Part shown: piece after piece, positions 1 through 8,266 of the stretch
Position numbering within the stretch: the stretch's first letter is position 1
How the letters are laid out: each line of letters begins with the position of its first letter
Assembly (NCBI GenBank): GCA_018240745.1
Contig: JAFEFF010000182.1
Coordinates: 1-32,860, forward strand
Direction: 5' to 3'
Length of the DNA: 32,860 nucleotides
Source: Pseudomonadota bacterium
GTDB lineage: Bacteria > Pseudomonadota > Alphaproteobacteria > Reyranellales > Reyranellaceae
Notes under the pieces: model-generated
What the model was told of the DNA's origin: nothing
The model's database searches: none
The model's input: the letters and a program-made list of their open reading frames with translations, nothing else
Translations under genes and position numbers: made by a program

Positions 1-555
1 GCCCAGCCGCTCGAACAGGAACAGTTCGACCGGCCGCGCGGGTCGTCCCGCCGCCGTCGCGAAAGCGCGCCCCGCGGCGACCGCCCGCAGCGCCGCGACC
101 GTGAGCTGCCGCGCCGGATCGAACAGATCGACGGCCAGCAGCGCATGGCCCGCCGCATTGGCGGCATCGATGCCGGCCAGCCAGTCATCGATCGTATAGG
201 CGAACGGTCCGACGGCGACGCTCTCGGCGGTGCCCAGATTTGCCAGGTTGCCGGACAGAAAATAGGCCGCCGACAGGAGATAGTTGCGGTCGGCTCCCGT
301 GCCGCCGGCGGCAGCGGTGGCGGCGCGGCAGAAGGTGCCCCGGCCGAGATCGCCGCCGATCGACACGCTCTCGGGGATCTCGGCGACGTTGCGCGCATCG
401 ACGAAGCCCGCCGGATCGTCGGTCTTGTGCACGAAGGCATTCGCCGGCTGGCCGGTCAGGCGCTGGCCGCGCTCGAGCAGCGGGAACTGTCCGCCGGGCT
501 GCGGCGTCGTGCTCGGGAACAGGAACGTGCGCCGGTTGACGATATAGCGGGTCAT
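1..555 (-). CDS. Hypothetical protein, C-terminus outside window
   Basis: The reverse strand is open from an ATG at 555 to the left edge (185 codons seen, no stop). The protein begins MTRYIVNRRTFLFPSTTPQP and continues as an Ala/Gly-rich soluble sequence with no signal peptide or membrane segment; the last residues seen are ELFLFERLG. I do not recognise a family. The first 30 or so codons are repeated at 1894-1988, where the lipoprotein gene sits 10 nt upstream, so the two genes were probably an operon originally. Here only a scrap of the lipoprotein gene remains upstream, so this copy may now be expressed from another promoter or from read-through of the histidine kinase gene. Codon use is normal for the window, which supports a real gene; function is unknown. 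Confidence 0.7.
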   Translation of the reverse strand, partial: MTRYIVNRRTFLFPSTTPQPGGQFPLLERGQRLTGQPANAFVHKTDDPAGFVDARNVAEIPESVSIGGDLGRGTFCRAATAAAGGTGADRNYLLSAAYFLSGNLANLGTAESVAVGPFAYTIDDWLAGIDAANAAGHALLAVDLFDPARQLTVAALRAVAAGRAFATAAGRPARPVELFLFERLG

Positions 556-574
556 CGCGGGCCCCTCACTGGGT
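461..574. repeat. 114-bp direct repeat, left copy
   Basis: About 110 of 114 positions match 1894-2007 in the same orientation. It covers the tail of the lipoprotein gene, the 10-nt gap and the first ~31 codons of the downstream gene. The two copies flank the histidine kinase gene. The few differences include two amino acid changes (Leu/Val and Gly/Asp in the downstream protein), so the duplication is not brand new. Confidence 0.9.
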
Positions 575-626
575 TTGCGGCGCCACCAACGCGCCGCACC
601 GGCGCCCCGAGCACCCCCACTTGGCG
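575..626 (-). pseudogene. Scrap of the lipoprotein gene
   Basis: Nineteen bases at 596-614 are identical to 2172-2190, inside the intact lipoprotein gene, and encode the same VLGAPV peptide. In the intact gene this peptide lies about 55 codons before the stop; here it lies only about 8 codons before the duplicated stop region and is out of frame with it. The simplest reading is a second lipoprotein copy that lost most of its length by deletion. The match is short, so confidence is moderate. Confidence 0.45.
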
Positions 627-715
627 ACTGGCGGACCGGCGCGCTGAAACAGAGCGACGCGCGGCGCCGAAGGCGATCGTTCGCCACGTTTCGCCGGCAC
701 CACGGGCCCACGGTC

Positions 716-1723
716 TCATGCCGGAATTACCGCTCGCCATTTGGTTCCGGGCCGCGCGTTTGACTGGCGGGCCGGCCCGCAGGTCATCGATCCTTCCAAT
801 AGGCGTGCGAGGCCTTCCACGCTCCTGATGCCAAAGCCGTCGGGGGAACATCCGTGAGGAATGCCGATGCCGTCGTCCTCAAACTCGACTATGTGCTTGT
901 GGTCCGAGACGGAGAATCTCACGAGGAGCGTTCCCTTCATCCCGTCGGGGAACGCATATTTCAGCGCATTGTTGGTGAGTTCCAGCAACATGGCCCCGAG
1001 CACGATTGCACTCATGGAGGTTAGCTCCGCGGAATCGGCCTGAACCGTGATCTTGACTTGATTGGAATCCAGCAATGCTGAGCGCACCTCCCCGACGATC
1101 ATTTTGAGAAAGGCTCTCGATTCGACCATCTGCGAAGGCTCGGAATGCGACAACAACCGCTGAATCTTTCCAATCACCATCACACGTGACTCGGCAAGGC
1201 CGAGCGCTCGACGCAACTCTTCGTTGGGACTGTCGTGCGCCTGCTGTCTCAAAAATGAAGTAACGAGCTGCAAATGGTTCCCGACACGATGATTCATTTC
1301 GCGCGAAAGCGCGTCGGTGATGTTCATCTGTCGCTGCAAGTTCTTTTCAAGTACGCGAATGTGCCACACGAAGCCTGCCGTGATCCAAACAGCGCCAATG
1401 GCAAGAGCGCGATTCAGGTACACCTCCCAAGCCGGCGTGTTGTCAGGGATCGTTATCCAGTATCCCGCGATGACCAGAGGCGTTGCGAGCAGCGCAAGAA
1501 CAAGCGCTGCTTTTGGGCTGGGGAACCAAAAACCTATGAGGACCAAGCCGACGTAGAACATGCCGACCGAAACTGTCTGCGGGGTCAACGCATCGAACGC
1601 CAAAGCGCCGGCTGCGACGAAGACCGCCGCAATGGCAGCGAGGCCCCACGATGGCCGGTATTGAGCCGCCCTGCGTAAGCGATTAATGCGCTCGCCGAAC
1701 GTTATGTGCGAGTTGCCAGACAC
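716..1723 (-). CDS. Membrane sensor histidine kinase, HisKA_2/HWE type
   Basis: A 335-residue protein with about four transmembrane helices (roughly residues 25-45, 52-68, 72-90, 104-121) and almost no periplasmic part. A dimerisation/phosphoacceptor helix follows with EMNHRVGNHLQ; His145 is the expected phosphorylated residue. The ATPase domain has an N-box (LLELTNNALKYAF, ~247-258), a G1-like box (EFEDDGIGIP, ~280-289) and a G2-like GFGIRSVEGLARLL. This layout matches the HisKA_2/HWE kinases common in alphaproteobacteria, several of which act in general stress or light signalling. No response regulator is adjacent, so it is an orphan. The gene is visibly less GC-rich than its neighbours and lies exactly between two direct repeats, suggesting insertion. 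Input signal unknown. Confidence 0.88.
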   Translation of the reverse strand: MSGNSHITFGERINRLRRAAQYRPSWGLAAIAAVFVAAGALAFDALTPQTVSVGMFYVGLVLIGFWFPSPKAALVLALLATPLVIAGYWITIPDNTPAWEVYLNRALAIGAVWITAGFVWHIRVLEKNLQRQMNITDALSREMNHRVGNHLQLVTSFLRQQAHDSPNEELRRALGLAESRVMVIGKIQRLLSHSEPSQMVESRAFLKMIVGEVRSALLDSNQVKITVQADSAELTSMSAIVLGAMLLELTNNALKYAFPDGMKGTLLVRFSVSDHKHIVEFEDDGIGIPHGCSPDGFGIRSVEGLARLLEGSMTCGPARQSNARPGTKWRAVIPA

Positions 1724-1988
1724 AAGACATCTCCACCGGACCTTGGCGAGTTCCCGCGCCTCTCAGGCACTTGTTGTCAACCTGGATGCGATAGCCGCAA
1801 TCAGTCACCCGGGGAACCCGCCAGGCAACTTCGGAAGTCCGCCAAGTCATGATGGCTTGCGCGACCGATCGACTGAAACGATTTTCTGATCGCTGCTGAC
1901 CGCGCTCGAGCACCGGGAACTGTCCGTCGGGCTGCGGCGTCGTGCTCGGGAACAGGAACGTGCGCCGGTTGACGATATAGCGGGTCAT
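1683..1988 (-). pseudogene. Truncated copy of the gene at 1-555
   Basis: From the ATG at 1988, 10 nt after the lipoprotein stop, the frame reads MTRYIVNRRTFLFPSTTPQP and stays homologous to the gene at 1-555 through LERGQ (near 1900). It then enters unrelated sequence and runs to a stop at 1683, overlapping the start of the histidine kinase gene. The 101-codon product would be a chimera of about 31 native residues plus junk. It is best read as a 5-prime remnant cut by the event that placed the kinase here. The ribosome binding context is intact, so a short peptide could still be made. Confidence 0.65.
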
Positions 1989-2007
1989 CGCGGGCCCCTC
2001 ACTGGGT
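1894..2007. repeat. 114-bp direct repeat, right copy
   Basis: Partner of 461-574. Homology stops abruptly at about 1893, which marks the junction with kinase-associated DNA, and at 2007, just inside the end of the lipoprotein gene. Confidence 0.9.
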
Positions 2008-2715
2008 CGGCTGGGGGATCGTCGGTTGGCGCCGGGCGTTGACGTCGAACAGCGCCGAATCGAGCGCATCGGCCCGGCCGAGCGGCGGCGGGCTGCCGGG
2101 CTCCGTCCGTTTCGCGGCGATCGTCCGGCGCAGCAGCGCAAGGCGGTCCGCAAGGGTCGCGTCAGCCGGCGGCACCGGCGCCCCGAGCACGCCCAGCGCG
2201 ATGCCGATGGCGGTTGCCGAAGGTGCCTTGAAGTTGCCGATCCGGTCGCCCAGCAGGCCACGCTCGAACGCCGACCGGAAGTCGGCCGGCATGGCGCCGC
2301 CGGCGACCAGGGCGCGGAAGTCGTCGGCCTCGATCACGTCGCGGCCGGGTTGGGGATCGCCACGGCGCCGGTTCAGGCCGGTTTGGAACTCGGCGATGGC
2401 GCGCCGCGTCTCGCCCGGCGGCATCGCGCCGGCCGGGCCGAGGTCGCCGTCGGGCCTGGCGCCGAGCGCCTGCTGCAGGGTGCGGGCGTCGTCGAGAGAC
2501 TGGATGAACGGCCGCTCGGCGGCGGCAACGTGGTCCATCGCCGTGCCGGCGACCGGCGGCGGCCCCGGCCGGTGGGGTGTGGCGGCAGGCGGCGTGGCCG
2601 GCGATGCCGGCGGTGTCGGTGACGGCGCCGGTGAATTCGGTGCGGGCGTCGGGGTCGTGGTGCACGCCGCCAGGCCGACGGCGAGCGCCACGGCGAGTCG
2701 GATCGCAATCCTCAT
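1999..2715 (-). CDS. Lipoprotein with peptidoglycan-binding-like segment
   Basis: A 238-residue protein. The N-terminus MRIAIRLAVALAVGLAAC is a lipoprotein signal peptide with an LAAC lipobox (Cys18). It is followed by a Pro/Thr/Ala-rich linker of about 45 residues, as expected for a lipid-anchored protein reaching across the periplasm. A middle part (LQQALGARPDGDLGP...GETRRAIAEFQ) resembles the PG_binding_1 repeat; the match is by eye and imperfect. I chose the ATG at 2715 because a GGAG box lies 7 nt upstream; a GTG at 2721 is too close to it. It probably formed an operon with the MTRYIV-type gene, of which only a truncated copy follows here. Confidence 0.75.
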   Translation of the reverse strand: MRIAIRLAVALAVGLAACTTTPTPAPNSPAPSPTPPASPATPPAATPHRPGPPPVAGTAMDHVAAAERPFIQSLDDARTLQQALGARPDGDLGPAGAMPPGETRRAIAEFQTGLNRRRGDPQPGRDVIEADDFRALVAGGAMPADFRSAFERGLLGDRIGNFKAPSATAIGIALGVLGAPVPPADATLADRLALLRRTIAAKRTEPGSPPPLGRADALDSALFDVNARRQPTIPQPTQ

Positions 2716-2796
2716 CGACACTCTCCCCCAAGACCTCTCCTCGACGGCAACCCTAGAGGAGCCGCCGGTTCAGGTCATCCTGTGCTACGAACGGGC

Positions 2797-3756
2797 ATGT
2801 TCGACGGCAACCGGGTCACCGCGCACACGCGCTCGCGCTATCCCATCTTCCAGTCGCCGATGACCTGGATCGCCCGAGCACCGCTGGTGACGGCGGTGTC
2901 GAAGGCCGGCGCCATGGGCCTGCTGGAGAACTCGATCCGCGACCTCGCCGTCACCAGGCGCGAGTTCACCGCGATCCGCGCCGCCACCAACGCGCCGTTC
3001 GGCGTCAACCTGCCGATCCGCTACCTGCAGATGGACCCTGGCGAGGAGACCGCGATCATCGACTGGCTGCTCGGCCAGGGAATCCATTTCGTCACCACCT
3101 CGGCCGGCGACCCGACGCGCTACACCAAACTGCTCAAGGGCGCCGGCGTCACGGTCTATCACGCGACCGCCACCCTGCGCGGGGCCCAGAAGGCGGTCGA
3201 TGCCGGGGTCGACGGGCTGATCGTCGAGGGCGCCGAAAGCGCCGGCATCCGCAATCCCGAGGAGGTCCACACCTTCGCGCTGCTGCAGGCGGTGCGGGAG
3301 AAGGTCGACGTGCCGATCGTGGCGGCGGGCGGCATCGTCGACGGCCGCGGCATGGCGGCGGCCTTCGCGCTGGGCGCCGAGGGCGTGACCATGGGCACGC
3401 GCTTCGTCGCCTCGTTCGAGAGCCCGGTGCATGCGAACTACAAGAACGCCATCGTCGCGGCACCGCTCGGCGGCACCATCATGACCGACAATCCGCCGCG
3501 CGCCCGCTCGCGCGGCCTGCGCACGCCCTACTCGGTCGAGGTCGCCGCCGGCACCCGCGAGCGCCTGCCGCGCGGCGGCCTGATCGACATGCTCTACGTC
3601 AACGGCGACGTCGAGAACACCTCGGGCGCCGCCGGCGAATCGGCCGGCCTGATCCACGAGCTGAAGTCGGTCCAGCAGATCGTCGACGAGACGATCGCGG
3701 GCTTCTGGCGCGAGATCGACCGGCTGGCGACGCTGCGGACCGGCGTGCCGCGTTGA
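2797..3756 (+). CDS. Nitronate monooxygenase family flavoprotein
   Basis: A 319-residue TIM-barrel flavoprotein of the NMO/2-nitropropane dioxygenase family, which oxidises alkyl nitronates or acts as an NAD(P)H:quinone reductase with FMN. Visible family features are the N-terminal substrate/FMN strand (YPIFQSPM), the GLIVEGAESAG strand-loop, and the phosphate-binding AAGGIVDGRGMAAAFALGA followed by GVTMGTRF. Length is normal. A GTG at 2782 would add five residues, but ATG 2797 begins the usual N-terminus. The gene stands alone: it diverges from the lipoprotein gene and converges on the HlyD gene 63 nt away. Whether it detoxifies nitronates or serves as a reductase cannot be told from sequence. 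Confidence 0.88.
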   Translation: MFDGNRVTAHTRSRYPIFQSPMTWIARAPLVTAVSKAGAMGLLENSIRDLAVTRREFTAIRAATNAPFGVNLPIRYLQMDPGEETAIIDWLLGQGIHFVTTSAGDPTRYTKLLKGAGVTVYHATATLRGAQKAVDAGVDGLIVEGAESAGIRNPEEVHTFALLQAVREKVDVPIVAAGGIVDGRGMAAAFALGAEGVTMGTRFVASFESPVHANYKNAIVAAPLGGTIMTDNPPRARSRGLRTPYSVEVAAGTRERLPRGGLIDMLYVNGDVENTSGAAGESAGLIHELKSVQQIVDETIAGFWREIDRLATLRTGVPR

Positions 3757-3819
3757 GGCCACGATCCCTGTCGAGTTCTCCCCCTGCGCTGCCGTGTCAC
3801 GGTTCACCGCAAGCCAGAC

Positions 3820-5361
3820 TCAAGTCTCACGGAAGCTTCGCCAGAGCGCGTCGCGGAATGGCTTGACCAGATATTCCACCATGGTCCGCCGTTCGGTCAC
3901 GAAAAGCACTTCCACGGGCATGCCCGGAATGAGATCGACACTCGGTGCAAGCCTGTGCAGCGTCTGCCGGTCAACCGCGACCCGGGCGAGATAGTAGGGT
4001 TGATGGGTTGCATCATCCATCAGTCGATCCGCCGAGACCGTGAGAACGGTGCCCGGAACTTTCGGCACGGTCCGGCTCGAGTAGGCGGACAGGTGGATCC
4101 TGGCTTCCAGACCACTGTGCACCGCTTTCACGTCCACCGGCGCCAATCGCGCCTCGATGATCAGATCTTCCCCCAGCGGCACGATGCTCATGATCGGCTC
4201 GCCTCTCTGGACGACGCCGCCGATCGTCTTGAACTTGACCTCGACCACGGTTCCGCTCACCGGCGCAACCACGACCGTGCGCGCGACCACGTCGGCGCTC
4301 GCCCGCAGCTTCTCGTTGACTTCCGCGAGGTCGGCGCGGACCTTCTCCGCATCGGCGGCGATCTGATCGGCCCGTTCCGCATCGACCTCGAGCATCTGCA
4401 TCTTGGCCTCGCCGATCTGCTGGCGGGCCCTGGCGATCTCGGCGATATATTCGCCGCGCTTTCCGGAGATCTCGGCATCGGTGCGTTTCAACCGCAGCGC
4501 CTCCGGCTTGGGCGAGAGCCCGCGTCCGACCAGATACTCCTTCGCGCGCAACTCCTCGGAGACGAGCTCGATCTGCCTGGACGTGCTCTCGACCTGGGCT
4601 TCGAATCCCCGGATCTGCCGTACGAGCTGCTCGATGCGCTGGGCCAGAATGTCCCGCCGCGACGCGTGCGTGGTGCGGCGTGTGTCGAATACCTCCTGCT
4701 GCGCCTCGACGATGGTCCTGATCTGCGGATCCGTCGTGCGCAGCTCCTGCGGCAGCTCGATGCGATCGTGGCCGGCTTTTTCGGCATCGAGTCGCGCCTT
4801 CCTGGCCAGAAGCGACAGGCGTTGCTGAACCAGCGTCTCGTAAGCGGCGCGTGCCTGCGTGCTCTCGAGGGTGACCAGCGGCTGTCCCGCCTTGACCTCC
4901 TGGCCCTCGCGAACCGGGAGCTCGGCGACGATTCCTCCTTCCAGATGTTGGATGGTCTTCTTGCCACTGGCAGGGCTGACCACGCCCGGCGCCACTGCGC
5001 CGCCATCGAGCGGAACGAAATAGCCCCATCCGCCGAACACGGCCACGAACGACAGGATCAGGGCGTTGCCCCAACGAGCCGGCGCACGAATGCCGGGCTT
5101 CGAGCGATCGGGCGTCGTACCGGCGAACGAGATCCGCGCCACCGACTGCACAAAATCCGGCGTATTCCTTCGGACATGCAAGACGCCGACCGAAGGGACT
5201 CGCGCCAAGGACCCGGCGATCTTTCCGGCCCGGAACGCGGCGGCCGAGGAGACCCGCGCCCATAATCGCGGCAACGACTGCGCGATCCTTCCGGCATGGA
5301 AGGCGCCGATGAAGGCCGCATGAGCCAGCGGTTGCGGCACCCTAGGCACAGGGGAGGTCAT
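3820..5361 (-). CDS. Type I secretion membrane-fusion (adaptor) protein, HlyD/PrtE family
   Basis: A 513-residue periplasmic adaptor linking an ABC exporter to an outer-membrane TolC-type channel. One transmembrane helix lies near residues 98-116, followed by a lipoyl-like half (GGIVAELPVREGQEVKAGQPLVTL), long coiled-coil helices (~150-330), the second lipoyl half (VVAPVSGTVVEVKFKTIGGV) and a C-terminal beta domain ending in the family-typical GMPVEVLFVTERRTMVEYLVKPF. It is longer than usual because of a ~95-residue cytoplasmic N-terminus with three degenerate copies of an F-x-AG-x-IA-x-SL-x-R unit (about 19-34, 41-54, 59-76). The start overlaps the exporter gene by 20 nt, implying translational coupling. 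An alternative ATG at 5451 would lengthen it further. No TolC gene is in the window. Confidence 0.9.
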   Translation of the reverse strand: MTSPVPRVPQPLAHAAFIGAFHAGRIAQSLPRLWARVSSAAAFRAGKIAGSLARVPSVGVLHVRRNTPDFVQSVARISFAGTTPDRSKPGIRAPARWGNALILSFVAVFGGWGYFVPLDGGAVAPGVVSPASGKKTIQHLEGGIVAELPVREGQEVKAGQPLVTLESTQARAAYETLVQQRLSLLARKARLDAEKAGHDRIELPQELRTTDPQIRTIVEAQQEVFDTRRTTHASRRDILAQRIEQLVRQIRGFEAQVESTSRQIELVSEELRAKEYLVGRGLSPKPEALRLKRTDAEISGKRGEYIAEIARARQQIGEAKMQMLEVDAERADQIAADAEKVRADLAEVNEKLRASADVVARTVVVAPVSGTVVEVKFKTIGGVVQRGEPIMSIVPLGEDLIIEARLAPVDVKAVHSGLEARIHLSAYSSRTVPKVPGTVLTVSADRLMDDATHQPYYLARVAVDRQTLHRLAPSVDLIPGMPVEVLFVTERRTMVEYLVKPFRDALWRSFRET

Positions 5362-7186
5362 GCTGCACCCCCGCCATGGCCCTGATCTTGCGCGGTCGAA
5401 GCCGTTCGCTTCGTTGCCGCGAGACGGACCGATGTCGGTCTTTTTGAACATCGTCTTGCGTGAGCGGCTGCGCCGAGCGTGCCTTGAGCGTTTCCAGGAC
5501 GTAGTCGCGCTCACCGAACATGACGGCACGGCCTTCCTTCATGAAGAGAATCTTGGTCGCAATGGACAGAGTCGATGGCCGATGCCCCACGATGATCAGG
5601 GCAACGCCCGACCGCTTGAGATTTTCGATCGCCTCCGTCAGCGCGGCCTCCCCCGCCTGGTCGAGACTGGCGTTGGGCTCGTCGAGAACGATGAAACGCG
5701 GGTTGCCGAACACGGCGCGCGCGAGCCCGATGCGCTGGCGCTGGCCGCCCGAAAGCCGCACGCCGCCGTCGCCGATGCGGGTGTCGTAGCCCTGCGGAAG
5801 ATGCTGGATCATCTCGTGCGCGTTGGCGAGTTGCGCCGCTTTCACGATCGCCTCGTCGCCCACAGGCTGCATGCGTGCGATGTTGTCGCGCACCGTGCCG
5901 GCGAACAGCTCGACGTCCTGCGGCAGGAAGCCGATGTGCTGCCCGATCTGCTGGCCGTCCCAATGGTGGATCTGCGAACCGTCGAGCCGAATCTCTCCGA
6001 CATTGGGGACCGCGAGGCCGACCATCAACCGGCAAAGCGTGCTCTTGCCGGCGCCGGACGGACCGATTATCGCCAACGCTTCGCCGGGCTCGACGACGCA
6101 CGACACGTCGCTGATGATGAGGTGCGCGGTGTTTGGCGTGAGGTAACTGATCCCTTCGACAACCACTCTTCCCACCGGAGGCGGCAGCGTCGTCCGGCGC
6201 GGCGGCGCCGGATGGTCCTTGATGGCTGTTTTCAGCCGGCCGTAGGAGAAGCGCGCGCCCATGAAGTTGCGCCACATCGAAATCGCAAGCTCGACCGGCG
6301 CCAGCGCGCGTCCGAGCAGTATCGATCCGGCGATCATCGCACCGGCCGTCAGTTGCGAGTTGACCACCAGCCAGGCGCCTACGCCAAGGATTGCCACCTG
6401 CACGAAGAAGCGGACGAATTTCGTGGTCGCCAGCACGAAGCCACCGATGTCACCGGACCTCCGCAGGCCATCGACGACCGATTTGTTGATGGCCTCCCAA
6501 CGATCGGTCATGGCGGGAAGCATATGCATGGCCTGGACGATCTCGGCGTTGCGGATCGTCGCGTCGGCCAGCAGCGTCGCCTCGATCTGATTTCGATTTG
6601 CCGCCTCGGTGACCTTGCGCGTTGCGAACTCGTTGGCGATGCTCAACAGAAACAGAACCGCGGCCGCCGACACCGCCACGGCGCCGAGCATCGGGTGGAG
6701 GATCCAGATCAAGCCGACGAAAATGGGCACCCATGGCGCGTCGAAAAAAGCCGTCAGGCCTTGCGTTGCGATGAAGTTCTGGATCTGCGAAATGTCGCGC
6801 AGGTGTTCGACGCCCGAAGAGTCGCCTTTCAGACGGGCCCGCACACCACAGGCAAGGTAGGTCGGGCCAAGCTGCTCATTCAGCCAGCAGCCGACGCGAA
6901 TCGTCACCGATGTCCGCAGGGCGTCCAGCGCGCACATCACCGCCAGCGCGGCGGTTGCGATCAGCGTGAGCATCACCAGTGTCTCGACCCGGCCGGTGGT
7001 CAGCACGCGATCGTAGACCTGCAGCATGTAGATCGGCGACGCCAGCATCAGCACGTTGATGACCAGGCTGAAAAGGGCACATGTGGCGAAGGCCGAACGG
7101 CAAGCCGTAATGGCTCGTTCGAGTTCGGTCGGGCCGCTCGATAAGTCAGCCGATGCGCGGCCTCCGTCGGACGGTCTTTCCGGCAT
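5342..7186 (-). CDS. Type I secretion ABC exporter, PrtD family
   Basis: A 614-residue half-transporter with fused permease and ATPase that exports unfolded proteins straight out of the cell. The membrane domain (about 30-310) carries the family segment SPIYMLQVYDRVL near residue 50. The ATPase has Walker A GPSGAGKS (375-382), Q-loop FLPQDVELF (~420), signature LSGGQRQR (478-485), Walker B FIVLDEPN (498-505) and an H-loop VGHRPST. There is no N-terminal C39 peptidase or C39-like domain, which points to the PrtD class recognising a C-terminal signal on its cargo. It lies directly downstream of four small genes and overlaps the adaptor gene, so the set looks like one transport operon. Confidence 0.93.
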   Translation of the reverse strand: MPERPSDGGRASADLSSGPTELERAITACRSAFATCALFSLVINVLMLASPIYMLQVYDRVLTTGRVETLVMLTLIATAALAVMCALDALRTSVTIRVGCWLNEQLGPTYLACGVRARLKGDSSGVEHLRDISQIQNFIATQGLTAFFDAPWVPIFVGLIWILHPMLGAVAVSAAAVLFLLSIANEFATRKVTEAANRNQIEATLLADATIRNAEIVQAMHMLPAMTDRWEAINKSVVDGLRRSGDIGGFVLATTKFVRFFVQVAILGVGAWLVVNSQLTAGAMIAGSILLGRALAPVELAISMWRNFMGARFSYGRLKTAIKDHPAPPRRTTLPPPVGRVVVEGISYLTPNTAHLIISDVSCVVEPGEALAIIGPSGAGKSTLCRLMVGLAVPNVGEIRLDGSQIHHWDGQQIGQHIGFLPQDVELFAGTVRDNIARMQPVGDEAIVKAAQLANAHEMIQHLPQGYDTRIGDGGVRLSGGQRQRIGLARAVFGNPRFIVLDEPNASLDQAGEAALTEAIENLKRSGVALIIVGHRPSTLSIATKILFMKEGRAVMFGERDYVLETLKARSAQPLTQDDVQKDRHRSVSRQRSERLRPRKIRAMAGVQHDLPCA

Positions 7187-7254
7187 GTTTCACCTTGGCG
7201 CGGGGGTCGGGGGACAGCGGCAGCAGCCAGGCCCGGGCAGCTCTCCCGGCGGAC

Positions 7255-7533
7255 CTAGTCGGCACGCTTGACCTTGTATCGGAGCCCGCCTGCCGCAGCC
7301 TCCGCTTCATGCCCATCCGCGAAGCTCGCCGCCTCCGAGAAACTCGAGGACCGGCCTCGTCGGACGCAAACCGCACGCGCGGAACTGCTGCGGATGACAT
7401 CCGGACCATCGGCTCGGCCTCGCCCAACCCTGGCCCCAACCCTGGCCCGCGACAGTTCCAGCGTGATGGTTGCCGAGCCGTAGTCGGCCTCGAGACGAAC
7501 CGTCTCGCCGTCGACCCGATAGCGTGTGGGCAT
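7255..7533 (-). CDS. Small hypothetical protein in secretion operon
   Basis: A 92-residue open frame beginning MPTRYRVDGETVRLEADYGS with GAGGA 8 nt before the ATG at 7533. The first third looks like a beta-rich fold (alternating polar and hydrophobic residues); the rest is Arg/Ser/Ala-rich and ends in YKVKRAD. There is no signal peptide or membrane helix. It sits between the cargo-like gene at 7671 and the exporter gene, all on one strand, so it could be a chaperone, a regulator or a further substrate. I do not recognise it. The good ribosome binding site supports it, but the low-complexity second half leaves doubt. Confidence 0.5.
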   Translation of the reverse strand: MPTRYRVDGETVRLEADYGSATITLELSRARVGARVGRGRADGPDVIRSSSARAVCVRRGRSSSFSEAASFADGHEAEAAAGGLRYKVKRAD

Positions 7534-7670
7534 GACCACGTCCTCACCTGTGTTGCAGCGGCTCCCGATATGTTGCAGCGGCTTCCGATACGCCTCTCGC
7601 CACGCGACTGTGCGATGGGCGCCGGCAGCAGGTCGATCCGCTGCCGGCTTCGTTCGACCCGCAACGGCGC

Positions 7671-7919
7671 TTACCAGTGGAAGTAGGAGCCGTTGGTCGC
7701 GGACAGGGACTCCGAAACGGAACTCGAGCCGACGCCCTGGACGGCCGTCGTCTGGGTTAGCGTCTCGGAATGCGAGTTGGGACCGATCGCATCGGCCGTC
7801 GCGTTGGCAATCGCCGAGTTGCCGTGAACGAAGGCGCTGACATCGATCGTCTTGTTGATGTCGACGAGTTCTTGGACGGCCACTAACTTGAGGAAGCTGA
7901 CGTCGAGTGCGGATGCCAT
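7671..7919 (-). CDS. Small Ser/Thr/Ala-rich protein, candidate type I secretion cargo
   Basis: An 82-residue protein started by an ATG with a strong GAGGAGA site 5-6 nt upstream. An N-terminal half (MASALDVSFLKLVAVQEL, then VDINKTIDVSAF) is followed by a low-complexity half with NATADAIGPNSHSETLTQTT and SSSVSESLSATNG, ending in the aromatic tail SYFHW. It has no Sec signal peptide, no cysteine and no RTX nonapeptide. The phrase A-D-A-I-G followed by Thr-Leu-rich sequence recurs as A-Q-A-[IL]-G in the two proteins upstream, suggesting one cargo family. Position in front of an exporter and adaptor pair makes secretion the natural inference; it is not demonstrated. Confidence 0.75.
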   Translation of the reverse strand: MASALDVSFLKLVAVQELVDINKTIDVSAFVHGNSAIANATADAIGPNSHSETLTQTTAVQGVGSSSVSESLSATNGSYFHW

Positions 7920-8266
7920 TTCATCTCTCCTCGTGTTGATCGGCGGCGGACGCAATGAATGCGCCATCCGCAAGTATGAAGGCTAGGGGCACCGGCTCCC
8001 GGCATCAAAGGTTCATCGGGCCGATCATCTTTTGGCGTAGTCCACCACCGCGAGACATCATCTTTCGACCTACAGGCTTCGATCAGAAGACAGCGGGTGG
8101 TGCGTGGCCCGGACCGCATCGTTCCGATACCGCCGCGTCGCACGCAGCGGCTCTGCCCGGCCGAATTTGGCGGTTCACGCAGGCGAAGGGACGCGCGATG
8201 GTGCGCCTCGACGATGAGCTCGCGTAGTTCGGTCCTGCGTATGAAAGCCAGGACGGATCGCAGCGA
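7920..8266. other. 347-bp gap without a convincing gene
   Basis: Between two candidate cargo genes. The open frames here have biased composition and no ribosome binding site. The only clear element is the ribosome binding site of the gene at 7919. A promoter or an mRNA processing site that sets relative cargo levels would be plausible, but I see no specific motif. Confidence 0.4.

Noticed and set aside
461..2007. Direct repeats as the ends of an insertion sequence
   Set aside because: The repeats are coding sequence, in direct orientation, and no transposase lies between them.
5360..7144. 594-codon open frame opposite the ABC exporter
   Set aside because: Antisense shadow with Arg/His-rich low-complexity sequence; all ATPase motifs are on the minus strand.
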